From the NCBI RefSeq assembly GCF_000426865.1, contig NZ_AUGE01000014.1:46529-110528 (forward strand): a stretch of 64,000 bases of DNA. Reading direction: 5' to 3'. Shown in pieces: positions 25,782 to 35,441 of the stretch. The notes under the pieces are model-generated. The model ran no database searches, had not been told where the DNA came from, and saw only the letters and a list, made by a program, of their open reading frames with translations. The stretch comes from Citrifermentans bremense R1. Its GTDB lineage: Bacteria; Desulfobacterota; Desulfuromonadia; Geobacterales; Geobacteraceae. Position numbers and translations under genes: made by a program. Every line of letters starts with the position of its first letter. The stretch's first letter is position 1.

Positions 25782-28373
25782 TTAGAAAATACTCCCTATG
25801 GAGAACTCGAACTTGCCGCCTGAGTCTATTCCTTGTCTGGGGTTGAGGGGTATGCCGTACTCGAGTCTCAGCGGCCCTATCGGGGAGAACCACCTGATGC
25901 CGGCGCCGTAGCTGGTCAGGATGTTGCCGAAGGTGTCGTTCAGACTGTTGGCCGAGTTCCCCGCGTCGAAGAAGAGGACGGCTTTAAGGCCCGCCTCTTT
26001 CAACAGAGGGAAGGTGTACTCGACGTTCGCCACAGCCTCCATCTCGCCCCCCAGGTAGACGCGGCTTATGGTAGTCCCCCCCGGTACAAGACCGGTACCA
26101 TCTATGGTAGGGACCTCGGAGGTCTTGAACGGGCTTACGGTACGCGAGGAGTAGCCGCGCAGCGAGCTGATGCCCCCAAGATAAAACCTCTCGTCGATCG
26201 GTATTTCCTTGCCGCCGAACCCCTGCACGTACCCGAGCGTTCCCCGCACCGACCCCACCCCGAAGAGCAGGGGATGGAACAGCGTATGCTCGGTGATGGT
26301 CTTGAGGTAGCGGTTGGTGCCGCCAAAACCTGCGACCTCGACGGAGAGCGTGTTCATCATCCCGGTGGTGGGGTCGAGCCGGTAATCGGTGGTGTTGCTG
26401 GTGATGCTGGCGACGATGGCGCTGGTGGTCGAGGTCTTGTCCGGGGCCAGGATGGTCCCCTTGTTGATGTTGACTTGCAGCTCGGGCGACTCGTCGAATA
26501 TCTCCTTCTGCTCGTACTTGTAGAGCCAGAAGGTGCTCAAGGTATCCGAGAGGGGATACCCCGCCTTGACGTCGCCGCCGGTCGCGCGGCGGGTGTAGTC
26601 GAGGTACTGCCGCTCGTTGCGGTAGATATCCCCCCCGATGGTCCACTTGCTGTCCATGAAATACGGATCGGTGAGCCCGAGGTTGTAGGTCTGGGACTTG
26701 GCGCCGAAGGAGGCGGCGGCGGTCATCTTGAGCCCGAGGCCGAGGAAGTTGGCCTGCTGCACCGACCCTTGGCCGATGATGCCGTCCAGCGAGCTGTACC
26801 CCGCGCCGATGCTGAAGGTGCCGGTCGGCTTCTCTTTCACGTCGACGTTCAGGTCGAGCTTGTTGGAAGCGCTCCCCTTTGCCGTCACCAGGTTGGCCTC
26901 CTCGAAGAAGCCGGTGTTCATCAGGTTCTGCTTGCTGCGCTTGAGCGCGGTGGAGCTGTAGAGTTCCCCCTCGGCCAGCCTCAGCTCGCGCCGCACCACC
27001 TTGTCGCGGGACTTGGTGTTGCCGGCGATGTTGATCCGGTCGATGCTCACCTTCTCCCCCTTCTCGAGGTCGAAGCTGATGTCGATGATGCGCTGCTCGC
27101 GGTTCAGGTTGGTGATCGGGGCGACGTTGGCGAAGGCGTATCCCTTGTCCGCGTAGAAGTCGGTAAGGGTGAAGATGTCGGCCCGCAAGCTGCTGCGGTT
27201 GAAGATTTCCCCGCTTTTTTCCTTCAGCTTGCCGAAGAGCACGTCCCGGTGCTCCAGCAGGTCTCCCTTGAAGTCGAGCTTCCCGATGCGGTACTGCTCC
27301 CCTTCCGTGATCCCGATGGTGACCTGGAGCGCCTTGCGGTCCGGGGTAAGCTCCACCTTCGGCTCGCCGATCTTCACGTTGATGTACCCGTCGTTCATGT
27401 ACAGCTCGGTGAGAAGCGCCATGTCGTTTTTGAGCGTTTCTTCCTTGTAGGTGCCGGCGCCGGTGAGCCAGGAGAACATCCACTTCTCCGAGGTCTCCAT
27501 CGCCTTTTTCAGCTTTTTCGCCTTGAAGGCCTGGTTCCCCTCGAAGCGGATCTCCTTGATGAGGACCTTGTCCCCTTCCTTGACGCGGAAGATGACGTTC
27601 AGCTCGGTGTCCGAGCGCATGCTGATGTCCCCGGTCACCTCGGCCAGGTAGTATCCCTCGTCAGCGTAGAGCTTTTTCACCTTCTTGACGCTTTTTTGCA
27701 GGTCCTTCTGGGAGAAGATGGCGTTGGGCTTGATCTCCACCGCCTCGCGCACCTTCTCGGGGCTCAGTTCCTTCGCCCCCTCGACCTTCACCTCGCGCAC
27801 GATCGGCTTTTCCTGCACGACGTACTCGAGGACCACGCCCCCGTCCGCGGCTTCGGTCTGTACCTTCACGTCCTTGAAGTACCCCAGCTGGTAGATCGCC
27901 TTCAGGTCCGCATCGACCTTCGCCGGGTCCAGCACCTCGCCGGCCTTGGCCCGCAGCGCCGGCATGATGGCGGCGGTCTCGATGCGCCGGTTGCCGCTGA
28001 TCTTGACCGCGGTGATTTTCTCGGCGCCGGGCTGGGGAGCAGCCGCCGGTTGCGTCGGTGCCGGTGCCGGTTGCGTCGGTGCCGGTTGCGTCGGTGCCGG
28101 TGCCGGTTGCGTCGGTGCCGGTGCCGGTTGCGTCGGTGCCGGTGCCGGTGCCGGTTGCGCCGGTGCCGGTGCCGGTGCCGGTTGCGCCGGTGCCGGTTGC
28201 GCCGGGGCCGGGGCCGGGGCCGCAGGCGCGGCGGCAGGCTGAGCGGGCTGGGTTGACGGAGCCGGCGCGGCGGACGGACCGTGGTGCTCGCCTTGGGCAA
28301 ACGACAGCGTCGGGCAAACCAGGAGCTGAACGGCAAGCATGGCTGAAATCGATGTACGCAAAGTACGCAGCAA
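25782..28373 (-). CDS. bamA: Outer membrane protein assembly factor BamA with Pro/Ala-rich linker
   Basis: Omp85-family pore that inserts beta-barrels into the outer membrane. After a signal peptide ending LSFAQ, residues of about 30-118 are an Ala-Pro-Gln/Thr-rich low-complexity tract. Five POTRA-like domains follow (first ITAVKISGNRRIETAAIMPAL), then the barrel with the conserved ERFYLGGISSLRGY and SYGAGIRWFSPIGPLRLEYG, ending in a C-terminal Phe (SIGSIF). Total 863 aa, longer than the usual roughly 760-810 because of the tract. The start is a TTG at 28373; an ATG at 28340 would shorten the signal peptide. Confidence 0.95.
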   Translation of the reverse strand: MLRTLRTSISAMLAVQLLVCPTLSFAQGEHHGPSAAPAPSTQPAQPAAAPAAPAPAPAQPAPAQPAPAPAPAQPAPAPAPTQPAPAPTQPAPAPTQPAPTQPAPAPTQPAAAPQPGAEKITAVKISGNRRIETAAIMPALRAKAGEVLDPAKVDADLKAIYQLGYFKDVKVQTEAADGGVVLEYVVQEKPIVREVKVEGAKELSPEKVREAVEIKPNAIFSQKDLQKSVKKVKKLYADEGYYLAEVTGDISMRSDTELNVIFRVKEGDKVLIKEIRFEGNQAFKAKKLKKAMETSEKWMFSWLTGAGTYKEETLKNDMALLTELYMNDGYINVKIGEPKVELTPDRKALQVTIGITEGEQYRIGKLDFKGDLLEHRDVLFGKLKEKSGEIFNRSSLRADIFTLTDFYADKGYAFANVAPITNLNREQRIIDISFDLEKGEKVSIDRINIAGNTKSRDKVVRRELRLAEGELYSSTALKRSKQNLMNTGFFEEANLVTAKGSASNKLDLNVDVKEKPTGTFSIGAGYSSLDGIIGQGSVQQANFLGLGLKMTAAASFGAKSQTYNLGLTDPYFMDSKWTIGGDIYRNERQYLDYTRRATGGDVKAGYPLSDTLSTFWLYKYEQKEIFDESPELQVNINKGTILAPDKTSTTSAIVASITSNTTDYRLDPTTGMMNTLSVEVAGFGGTNRYLKTITEHTLFHPLLFGVGSVRGTLGYVQGFGGKEIPIDERFYLGGISSLRGYSSRTVSPFKTSEVPTIDGTGLVPGGTTISRVYLGGEMEAVANVEYTFPLLKEAGLKAVLFFDAGNSANSLNDTFGNILTSYGAGIRWFSPIGPLRLEYGIPLNPRQGIDSGGKFEFSIGSIF
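28044..28215. repeat. GC-rich short tandem repeats encoding the BamA Pro/Ala tract
   Basis: The region is built of near-perfect 6-, 9- and 12-bp units of the GGTGCC / GGTTGCG(T/C)C type. All are multiples of three, so copy-number changes keep the bamA frame. The repeat keeps several other frames open, including a long one on the opposite strand. Confidence 0.85.
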
Positions 28374-28479
28374 AGGGCCCCCAGAAATACAGTCAATAAT
28401 TAAGCTAACTAAGAACGACCGCCTTGCGGCAGCGACAACTCCGGAATGGCGCCCCTGTCTCTTTAGGGGGAAGCTCCGG

Positions 28480-29154
28480 CTATTCCACGATCCTGCCGTC
28501 CACCACGCGGATGGTGCGGTTCATCCCCGCCGCCAGCTGCTCGTTGTGGGTGACGATCACCAGCGTGATGCCGGTACTGCGCTGTATCGAGTAGAGCAGT
28601 TCGTGCACCTCGTGGCTGGTCTTCATGTCTAGGTTCCCGGTGGGCTCGTCCGCCAGGAGGAGCCTGGGCTGCCGCACCAGCGCCCGCGCGATGGCGACGC
28701 GCTGCTGCTCGCCCCCGGAAAGCTCGCCCGGCCGGTGGGTCACCCTGTGCGCCAGCCCCACGTCGTGCAAAAGCTGGCGGGCGCGCCCTTCGACCTTGGA
28801 CCTCTTCTCGCCGCCTATCAAAAGCGGCATCATCACGTTCTCCAGCGCCGTGAACTCGGGGAGCAGATGATGGAACTGGAACACGAAGCCGATGGAGCGG
28901 TTCCGGAAGGAGGCCAGCGGCTGGTCCCCGAGCGCGAAGATGGACTCCCCGTCGAAGAGCACCTCGCCGCTTGTGGGGCGGTCGATGGTCCCCATGATGT
29001 GCAAGAGCGTGCTCTTGCCGGCGCCGGAAGGGCCCACCATGGCTATGGTGTCCCCCGGCTCCACGGTGAGATCGATTCCCTTCAGCACCTCGACCTTGGC
29101 GAGAGCCTCGCCGTAGGACTTGTATAGGTTCTTCACCTCGAGAAGGCTACTCAT
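28480..29154 (-). CDS. lolD: Lipoprotein-release ABC transporter ATP-binding protein LolD
   Basis: ATPase of the Lol complex that releases lipoproteins from the inner membrane. About 224 aa from the ATG at 29154. Walker [15 protein letters not shown], signature [18 protein letters not shown], Walker [13 protein letters not shown] and H-loop [28 protein letters not shown] is characteristic of LolD. The start overlaps the permease gene end by 8 bp. Confidence 0.93.
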   Translation of the reverse strand: MSSLLEVKNLYKSYGEALAKVEVLKGIDLTVEPGDTIAMVGPSGAGKSTLLHIMGTIDRPTSGEVLFDGESIFALGDQPLASFRNRSIGFVFQFHHLLPEFTALENVMMPLLIGGEKRSKVEGRARQLLHDVGLAHRVTHRPGELSGGEQQRVAIARALVRQPRLLLADEPTGNLDMKTSHEVHELLYSIQRSTGITLVIVTHNEQLAAGMNRTIRVVDGRIVE

Positions 29155-30397
29155 AACGGAGCGCCTCCGCGGGGGCCATGCGCGAGGCGGCCCAGGAAGG
29201 ATAGAGCGTCGCGGCAAAGGAGATCAGCACCGCCGTGATGCTGATCAGCACCACGTCGGACGGTATCACCTGGGAGGGGAAGTGGTCCAGATAATAGATG
29301 TCCTTGCTGAAAAGCTCGAAGCCGGTCACCTTCTGCACCGCGGTCACGATCGATTCCATGTTGAGCGCTACCAGCAATCCGCCCAGCACGCCGATTGCGG
29401 TGCCCAAGACGCCGATGATGACCCCCTCGAAGACGAAGATGCGCATGATGCTGCGGCTGGTCGCCCCCATCGACTTCAGGATGGCTATGTCGCGGGTCTT
29501 CTCCATGACCACCATGAAGAGCGTCGAGGCGATGCCGAAGGCGGCCACCAGCACGATCAGGGTCAGGATGATGAACATCACGCTTTTTTCGGTCTTAAGC
29601 GCGAAGAGGATGTTCTTGTTCATCTGCATCCAGTCGCGGGCGTGGTAGGGAGGGCCTAGCTCCTGGTTGATCTTTTGCGCCAGCTGGTCCGACTTGTAGA
29701 CGTCCCGCACCTTGAGCTGCACCCCGGTCACCACGTCGCCCAGATCGAGGAACTGCTGGGCCTCCTTGAGCGAAACGTAGGCGAGCGTCGAGTCGTACTC
29801 GAACATGCCGGTGTTGAAGATGCCGGTGATGCGGAAGCGGTTCAGCTTGGGCATCATGCCAAGGGGCGTGATGTTGCCCATGGGGGAGATCACGTCCACC
29901 GTGTCGCCCAGGAAAAGCCCCAGGTTCTTTGCCAGCTCCTTGCCGACCACCAGTCCCGGCGTCTTCCCGACCTCGCTCTCCAGGGTGTAGAGCTTCCCCT
30001 CTACCATGGACTTCTGGAGGTTGGTGACCTTGGCGTCGCTTTTCACGTCGATGCCGCGCAGCACCACGCCGGAGACGTTCTTGCCGGTGGAGAGCATGAC
30101 CTGGTTGTAGATGAACGGGGTGGCGGCTACCACGCCGTCCATCCCTTCCAGTTTCTTGATGACCTGGGGGTACTCATGCACCGCCCCGAGGCTGCTGAGG
30201 ACCACGATGTGCGCGTTGGTCCCCAGGATCTTCTCCTTGAGCTGCTCCTCGAACCCCGTCATCACGGCGAGGACGATGATGAGCGCCATGACGCCCAAGG
30301 CGACCCCGGCCACGGAGATCAGGGTGATCAGAGAGATGAAGGTCGATTTGCGCTTGGCCTTGAGGTAGCGCAGCCCTATGAAGAGCTCGAAGGGCAT
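29147..30397 (-). CDS. Lipoprotein-release ABC transporter permease, LolC/LolE family
   Basis: MacB/FtsX-type permease, 416 aa. It opens [45 protein letters not shown] (first membrane segment), then a large periplasmic domain (about 50-270), then three helices containing [24 protein letters not shown] and [21 protein letters not shown]. Only one Lol permease gene is present in the block, so a homodimer (as in LolF-type systems) is possible, though a second gene could lie elsewhere. It abuts the lysS stop with no gap. Confidence 0.9.
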   Translation of the reverse strand: MPFELFIGLRYLKAKRKSTFISLITLISVAGVALGVMALIIVLAVMTGFEEQLKEKILGTNAHIVVLSSLGAVHEYPQVIKKLEGMDGVVAATPFIYNQVMLSTGKNVSGVVLRGIDVKSDAKVTNLQKSMVEGKLYTLESEVGKTPGLVVGKELAKNLGLFLGDTVDVISPMGNITPLGMMPKLNRFRITGIFNTGMFEYDSTLAYVSLKEAQQFLDLGDVVTGVQLKVRDVYKSDQLAQKINQELGPPYHARDWMQMNKNILFALKTEKSVMFIILTLIVLVAAFGIASTLFMVVMEKTRDIAILKSMGATSRSIMRIFVFEGVIIGVLGTAIGVLGGLLVALNMESIVTAVQKVTGFELFSKDIYYLDHFPSQVIPSDVVLISITAVLISFAATLYPSWAASRMAPAEALRYE

Positions 30398-31876
30398 CTA
30401 TTTCGCCTCTTTCCTTAACTGCGGGAACAGGATGACGTCGCGGATGGACGGGGAGTCGGTCAAGAGCATGACCAGGCGGTCGATGCCGATCCCCTCGCCG
30501 GCGGTGGGAGGAAGCCCGTACTCCAGGGCGCGGATGTAGTCCTCGTCCATGTAGTGCGCCTCCTCGTCCCCCTTGTCCTTGGCGGCCACCTGGGCCAGGA
30601 AGCGCTCCTTCTGGTCGCGCGGGTCGTTCAGCTCGGAGAAGGCGTTGGCCATCTCGCGCCCGGCGCAGAAGAACTCGAAGCGGTCCACGTACTCAGGGTC
30701 CTGGTCGCTCTTTCTGGAAAGGGGCGAGACCTCGGTCGGGTAGTTGGTGATGAAGGTCGGCTGGATCAGCTTGATCTCGGCGACCTCCTCGAAGATCTCG
30801 GTGATGAGCTTGCCGTACCCGACGTCCTCGGGGAGTTCCAGCCCGATCTTTTGCGCGTAGGCGTAGGCTAAGTCGCGGTCCTCAAGGCTCTTCGCGTCGA
30901 TGTCACCGTACTCGAGGATCGCCTCCTTCACGGTGAAGCGGCGCCAGGGGCGCTGGAAGCTGATCGGCTCGCCGCCGTAGCTGAAGTCGAGGGTGCCGAG
31001 AAGTTCCTGGGCCACGTGGCAGAGGAGTTCCTCGGTGTAGTTCATCAGGTCCTCGAAGGTGGCGTAGGCCTGGTAGAACTCCATCATGGTGAACTCGGGG
31101 TTGTGGCGCACCGAGATCCCTTCGTTTCTGAAGTTGCGGTTGATCTCGAAGACGCGCTCGAAGCCGCCGACCACGAGCCTTTTCAGGTAGAGCTCGGGGG
31201 CGATGCGCAGGAAGAGCTCCATGTCCAGCGCGTTATGGTGCGTCGCGAACGGCTTTGCCGTGGCGCCGCCGGGGATGGGATGCATCATCGGGGTTTCCAC
31301 TTCCAGGAAGTCGTTCTTGGTCATGAAGTCGCGGATGAGCTGGATGACGCGGGAGCGCTTGTAGAACACCTCGCGCACGTCGGGGGAGACGATCAGGTCG
31401 ACGTAGCGCTGGCGGTAACGGGTCTCTACGTCGGTAAGGCCGTGGAACTTCTCGGGAAGCGGCAAGAGCGACTTGGTCAGAAGGCGCAGTTCGCTGACGG
31501 CTAAGGAAAGCTCGCCGGTCTTGGTGCGGAAAGGGGTGCCGGTGGCGCCGATGATGTCGCCTATGTCGTAGTTTTCGAACTCGGCGAAGAGCTCCTCGCC
31601 CAGGGTGTCCTTCTTCATGTAGAGCTGCATGCGCCCTTTGCGGTCCTGCACCTGTACGAAGGCGGCCTTGCCGAAGGAGCGGCGCATCAATATGCGGCCG
31701 GCCACCACGAAGCTCTGCGGCTCTTCCTCGATGACTTCCTTGTCGCCGTAAGCGGCGCGGACGTCGGCCGAGGTGTGTTGCGGCCGGTAATCGTTCGGGT
31801 ACGGGTTGATACCCGCCTCCCACAATGCATCTACCTTGCGTCTTCTCTGCAGCAGCAGTTCGCTCAACTCTTCCAT
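30398..31876 (-). CDS. lysS: Lysyl-tRNA synthetase (class II)
   Basis: Charges tRNA-Lys in the cytoplasm. The 492-aa protein has an N-terminal OB-fold anticodon domain (QSFVVAGRILMRRSFGKAAFVQVQD), motif 1 around FLEVETPMMHPIPGGATAKPF, motif 2 FERVFEINRNFRNEGIS...NPEFTMMEFYQAY and motif 3 GEGIGIDRLVMLLTD. Starting at the ATG at 31876 (MEELSELLLQRRRK) gives the family length; an upstream in-frame start adds a tail without support. It appears to head the envelope operon. Confidence 0.95.
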   Translation of the reverse strand: MEELSELLLQRRRKVDALWEAGINPYPNDYRPQHTSADVRAAYGDKEVIEEEPQSFVVAGRILMRRSFGKAAFVQVQDRKGRMQLYMKKDTLGEELFAEFENYDIGDIIGATGTPFRTKTGELSLAVSELRLLTKSLLPLPEKFHGLTDVETRYRQRYVDLIVSPDVREVFYKRSRVIQLIRDFMTKNDFLEVETPMMHPIPGGATAKPFATHHNALDMELFLRIAPELYLKRLVVGGFERVFEINRNFRNEGISVRHNPEFTMMEFYQAYATFEDLMNYTEELLCHVAQELLGTLDFSYGGEPISFQRPWRRFTVKEAILEYGDIDAKSLEDRDLAYAYAQKIGLELPEDVGYGKLITEIFEEVAEIKLIQPTFITNYPTEVSPLSRKSDQDPEYVDRFEFFCAGREMANAFSELNDPRDQKERFLAQVAAKDKGDEEAHYMDEDYIRALEYGLPPTAGEGIGIDRLVMLLTDSPSIRDVILFPQLRKEAK

Positions 31877-32025
31877 GTAATCTGCAACCTTTCTTGTTGG
31901 CCTTGGGGGGTGAAAACAATCCGTCAAACTAAACTAATTGGCAACTCTAAGTCAAGGGAAAACAGGGAAATAGGACGCTCCCGCAAAAGGAGTTCCGCCC
32001 CTTTCCCGCCCCTGGTTTCTTATTC

Positions 32026-33381
32026 CTACTGCCCCTGCACCAGCACCGGAATCTTCAGGTTTCCGGCGGAGGAGGTGGAAGCGGGGTTGCCCAACTGCCC
32101 CATGTCGTTGTTCCCCCAGCCGTACCAGACGCCTCCCACCTTGGCGAGGGAATGCTGCCCGAATGCCGCGATGTCGGTGACGCCGGTAAGGTTGCCGGTT
32201 CCGCCGATGCCGATCGTATGTACGAACATGAAGCTGCTGATTTCGGTGCTCGTGCCGCCCAGCCCCATGTTGTCCCCGAGCTGCCCGAAGTAGTTGTACC
32301 CCACCGCCTCGACAGTCCAGGATCCGTCGCTGGCGTTGCTGTCGCGGGCTCCCAGAAGCAGCAGGATATGGTCGGTGCCGGCGACGAACTTCTTGATCAC
32401 GATAGTAGTCGCATCGGCGGTGGGAATGCTGCGAACAGCGACAGGTGTACGGGTATAGGCCGTATCGTTCTTCCCTGCCTGCCGCTTAGGAAGCGTGGCC
32501 GACGCCGGATCGATACCGAGCTGCCCGACGCCATCGAAGCCCCATCCCCACAGGGTCTGACCGATGATTTTGTCGAAGGCATCCCTCACCACCTCGAGCG
32601 CGAGGGTGAACTTCCCTCCGGCTGCTATCGCCTCCACCTGCCCCGCCGTCACGGGGACCGGGACCTTCACCGGAATGTTGCTCTTGGCTGTACTGTTCGG
32701 GCTGAAGGCGAGCTGACCGTAGCTGTTGTCTCCCCAGGCGTAGACGATCCCGTTGGTCAAAAGCGCTGCGGAGTGGTACCCGCCTGCAGCGACGGACTTT
32801 GCGATGTTAAGCGAGGCCCCGGTGTAGTTGGTGAGTTTCACCGGCTTGTTCTGATTGGTGGTGTTCCCGTTGCCTACCTGGCCGTAGCCGTTGTAGCCCC
32901 AGGCGTAGATGGAGCCGTTGGCTACCGCCAGCGAATGGAAGCTCCCCGCGGCGACGCCGGTAACCGGGCGCTCCAACTGCACCTTAACCGGCGTCGAGCT
33001 GAAAGCAGTATTGACGGAGGTCGAGATGGCCGGATCGCCCAGTTGGCCGTAAGCGTTGTAACCCCAAGCCATGACCACGCTGGTGTGGTTGCTGAAGGCG
33101 AGCGTATGTTCGGCGCCGGCAGCCCCGCCGGTCATGTGGCCCAGCCCGAAGACCTTGGTGGCCACGGCACGATTTTCCAGGGAGTTGTCGCCGAGCTGCC
33201 CGAACGCGTTGTACCCCATGGTCATCGCCGTGTTGTTTCTGAAGATAAGGCTGTGGGAGTTGAAGATGGCTACCGTGGTGGGAATGGTCTCATTCTTCTT
33301 CGATCCGCCGCAGCCTGAAACGGCCGCAGCTGTCAAAAGTCCGGCGCAGATATAGGACATGAAACGCCTGCAGGTATGCAT
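32026..33381 (-). CDS. RCC1-repeat putative lipoprotein
   Basis: A 451-aa exported protein with a lipobox signal peptide (ICAGLLTAAAVSGCGG, Cys near residue 24). At least seven RCC1-type blades are seen, marked by MGYNAFGQLGD, WGYNAYGQLGD, WGYNGYGQVGNG, WGDNSYGQL, WGFDGVGQLG, VGYNYFGQLGDN and WGNNDMGQLGN. That number fits a complete seven-bladed propeller. Role unknown; such propellers commonly bind proteins. GAGG sits upstream of the ATG. It is divergent from ettA and monocistronic as far as can be seen. Confidence 0.88.
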   Translation of the reverse strand: MHTCRRFMSYICAGLLTAAAVSGCGGSKKNETIPTTVAIFNSHSLIFRNNTAMTMGYNAFGQLGDNSLENRAVATKVFGLGHMTGGAAGAEHTLAFSNHTSVVMAWGYNAYGQLGDPAISTSVNTAFSSTPVKVQLERPVTGVAAGSFHSLAVANGSIYAWGYNGYGQVGNGNTTNQNKPVKLTNYTGASLNIAKSVAAGGYHSAALLTNGIVYAWGDNSYGQLAFSPNSTAKSNIPVKVPVPVTAGQVEAIAAGGKFTLALEVVRDAFDKIIGQTLWGWGFDGVGQLGIDPASATLPKRQAGKNDTAYTRTPVAVRSIPTADATTIVIKKFVAGTDHILLLLGARDSNASDGSWTVEAVGYNYFGQLGDNMGLGGTSTEISSFMFVHTIGIGGTGNLTGVTDIAAFGQHSLAKVGGVWYGWGNNDMGQLGNPASTSSAGNLKIPVLVQGQ

Positions 33382-33416
33382 ATAGAGACCCCTCGTTAGG
33401 TTAATCGATCCGGCGG

Positions 33417-33445
33417 ATTTAACTATACAAAGAAAAGAATGTCAA
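33417..33445 (-). promoter_or_regulatory. Sigma-70-like promoter for the RCC1 lipoprotein gene
   Basis: On the minus strand TTGACA (33440-33445) is followed after 17 nt by TTAAAT (33417-33422), 36 bp upstream of the ATG. Confidence 0.55.
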
Positions 33446-33468
33446 GGACCGACTCTGGGGAATCGGAG

Positions 33469-33498
33469 TTGACACAGCGCCCCCGTTGCATGTAAGAA
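33469..33498 (+). promoter_or_regulatory. Sigma-70-like promoter for ettA
   Basis: TTGACA at 33469-33474 and TAAGAA at 33493-33498 (18-nt spacer), with TG just upstream of the -10. It lies about 87 bp upstream of the ettA ATG. Confidence 0.45.
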
Positions 33499-33584
33499 TG
33501 GCAAGATTAACCAAGTCATTACCCTGACTCACGAAAACAAAGAGATCGCAACGTAAGTCATAATAAAACGGAGGAACGACAGAG

Positions 33585-35270
33585 ATGGCGCTAGACCCGA
33601 ATAAGGTCATTTACTCCATGATCGGAGTGAGCAAGTTTTACGATAAGAAACCGGTGCTGAAGGACATCTACCTCTCCTACTTCTATGGCGCGAAGATCGG
33701 CGTCCTGGGTCTGAACGGCTCGGGCAAGAGTTCGCTCTTGAAGATCCTCGCCGGAGTGGACAAGGAGTTCAACGGCAAGACCATCCTCTCCCCGGGTCAC
33801 ACCGTGGGCTATCTCGCACAGGAACCGCAGCTCGACCCGAATAAGACGGTGCGCCAGTGCGTCGAGGAAGGGGTGCAGGAAATCGTCGACCTGATGAACG
33901 AGTTCAACGAGATCAACATGAAATTCGGCGAGGAGATGAGCGACGCCGACATGGAGAAGCTTTGCGACCGCCAGGCCAAGGTGCAGGAGAAGCTGGACCA
34001 CTTCGACGCCTGGGACCTGGACAGCCGTCTTGAGCTCGCCATGGACGCGCTGCGCTGCCCTCCCCCCGAGACCAACGTGGCGAACCTATCCGGCGGCGAG
34101 AAAAGGCGCGTGGCGCTTTGCCGGCTCCTTTTGCAGAAGCCGGACATCCTCCTCTTGGACGAGCCGACCAACCACCTGGACGCCGAATCCGTCGCCTGGC
34201 TGGAGCAGCACCTGCAGCGCTACGCCGGCACCATCATCGCCGTCACCCACGACCGCTACTTCCTGGACAACGTGGCCGGCTGGATCCTGGAGTTGGACCG
34301 CGGCCAGGGGATCCCGTGGCAGGGGAACTACTCCTCCTGGCTGGAGCAGAAGGAGAAGCGCCTGGCGCAGGAAGAGAAGACCGAGAGCGAGCGCCAGAAG
34401 ACCTTGAAGCGCGAACTGGAGTGGATCAGGATGTCCCCGAAGGGGCGCCACGCGAAGGGTAAGGCGCGCATCAACTCCTACGAGGACATGCTGAACACCG
34501 AGAGCGAAAAACGCGGGCGCGACCTGGAGATCTACATTCCGCCGGGGCCGCGCCTGGGCGGAGTCGTGGTCGAGGCAGAGAACGTAGCCAAGGGGTACGG
34601 CGAAAAGCTCCTGGTCGAGGGGATGGAGTTCCGCCTCCCGCCCGGCGGCATCGTCGGCGTGATCGGCCCGAACGGCGCCGGCAAGACCACGCTTTTCCGC
34701 ATGATCACCGGCGAGGAGAAGCCGGACTCGGGGAACTTCAAGATCGGCGAGACGGTGAAGCTCGCCTACGTCGACCAGAGCAGGGACGCGCTCGACCCGG
34801 AGCAGACCATCTGGGAGGCGATCTCGGGCGGGCAGGAGCAGCTTCAGCTGGGCAAGCAGCTGGTCAATTCCCGCGCCTACGTGGCAAGGTTCAACTTCTC
34901 CGGCGCCGACCAGCAGAAGAAGCTCGCCATGCTCTCCGGCGGCGAGAGGAATCGCGTTCACCTGGCGAAGATGCTCAAGGAGGGGGGGAACGTCATCCTG
35001 CTCGACGAACCGACCAACGACCTGGACGTGAACACCATGCGGGCGCTGGAGGAGGCGCTGGAGAACTTCGCCGGTTGCGCCGTGGTCATCTCCCACGACC
35101 GCTGGTTCCTGGACCGCATCGCCACCCACATCCTCGCCTTCGAGGGGGACAGCAAGGTGGTCTGGTTCGAGGGTAACTACTCCGAGTACGAGGAAGACCG
35201 CCACGCCCGCCTTGGGACCGCGGCCGACCAGCCGCACCGGATCATGTACCGGCAGCTGACCAGGGTGTAG
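33585..35270 (+). CDS. ettA: ABC-F translation factor EttA (energy-dependent translational throttle)
   Basis: Cytoplasmic ABC-F ATPase acting at the ribosomal E site. The 561 aa contain two ATPase domains. The first has Walker [10 protein letters not shown] near 43 and [20 protein letters not shown]; the second has GPNGAGKTT near 366 and [16 protein letters not shown]. The P-site tRNA-interaction linker between them shows the EttA-type [18 protein letters not shown]. Length and architecture match EttA rather than Uup. ACGGAGG precedes the ATG. Confidence 0.95.
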   Translation: MALDPNKVIYSMIGVSKFYDKKPVLKDIYLSYFYGAKIGVLGLNGSGKSSLLKILAGVDKEFNGKTILSPGHTVGYLAQEPQLDPNKTVRQCVEEGVQEIVDLMNEFNEINMKFGEEMSDADMEKLCDRQAKVQEKLDHFDAWDLDSRLELAMDALRCPPPETNVANLSGGEKRRVALCRLLLQKPDILLLDEPTNHLDAESVAWLEQHLQRYAGTIIAVTHDRYFLDNVAGWILELDRGQGIPWQGNYSSWLEQKEKRLAQEEKTESERQKTLKRELEWIRMSPKGRHAKGKARINSYEDMLNTESEKRGRDLEIYIPPGPRLGGVVVEAENVAKGYGEKLLVEGMEFRLPPGGIVGVIGPNGAGKTTLFRMITGEEKPDSGNFKIGETVKLAYVDQSRDALDPEQTIWEAISGGQEQLQLGKQLVNSRAYVARFNFSGADQQKKLAMLSGGERNRVHLAKMLKEGGNVILLDEPTNDLDVNTMRALEEALENFAGCAVVISHDRWFLDRIATHILAFEGDSKVVWFEGNYSEYEEDRHARLGTAADQPHRIMYRQLTRV

Positions 35271-35287
35271 CCGGGGGCCGGCAAGTT

Positions 35288-35339
35288 GAAACGACAAAGG
35301 GGGCGTCCATTGAATGGGCGCCCCCTTTGTCGTTTTCCT
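35288..35339 (+). terminator. Rho-independent terminator after ettA
   Basis: Long stem with arms acaaagggggcg and cgccccctttgt around TCCATTGAATGGG, followed by CGTTTT. It ends the ettA transcript and could act on both strands. Confidence 0.85.
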
Positions 35340-35376
35340 GGTTACCAAGCTCCAGCTTTGCATCCTACCAGACATA

Positions 35377-35397
35377 CCCTCTCCCTCTGGGAGAGGG
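35377..35397. repeat. REP-like palindrome, copy C
   Basis: ccctctccct / agggagaggg-type palindrome around CTGGG, similar in core to the elements near 18.6 and 19.7 kb. Confidence 0.55.
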
Positions 35398-35441
35398 AGC
35401 AGGAACCGCCCTCCCACGGCGAGGAGGAGTGGAAAAGGGTG

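Noticed and set aside
28044..28215. CRISPR-like regular repeats
   Set aside because: Units are 6-12 bp with no unique spacers and encode the BamA Pro/Ala tract in frame.
25833..28256. An open frame of about 800 codons antisense to bamA
   Set aside because: It follows the third-position GC bias of bamA and its C-terminal part is the repeat read backwards; no domain motifs or ribosome-binding site.
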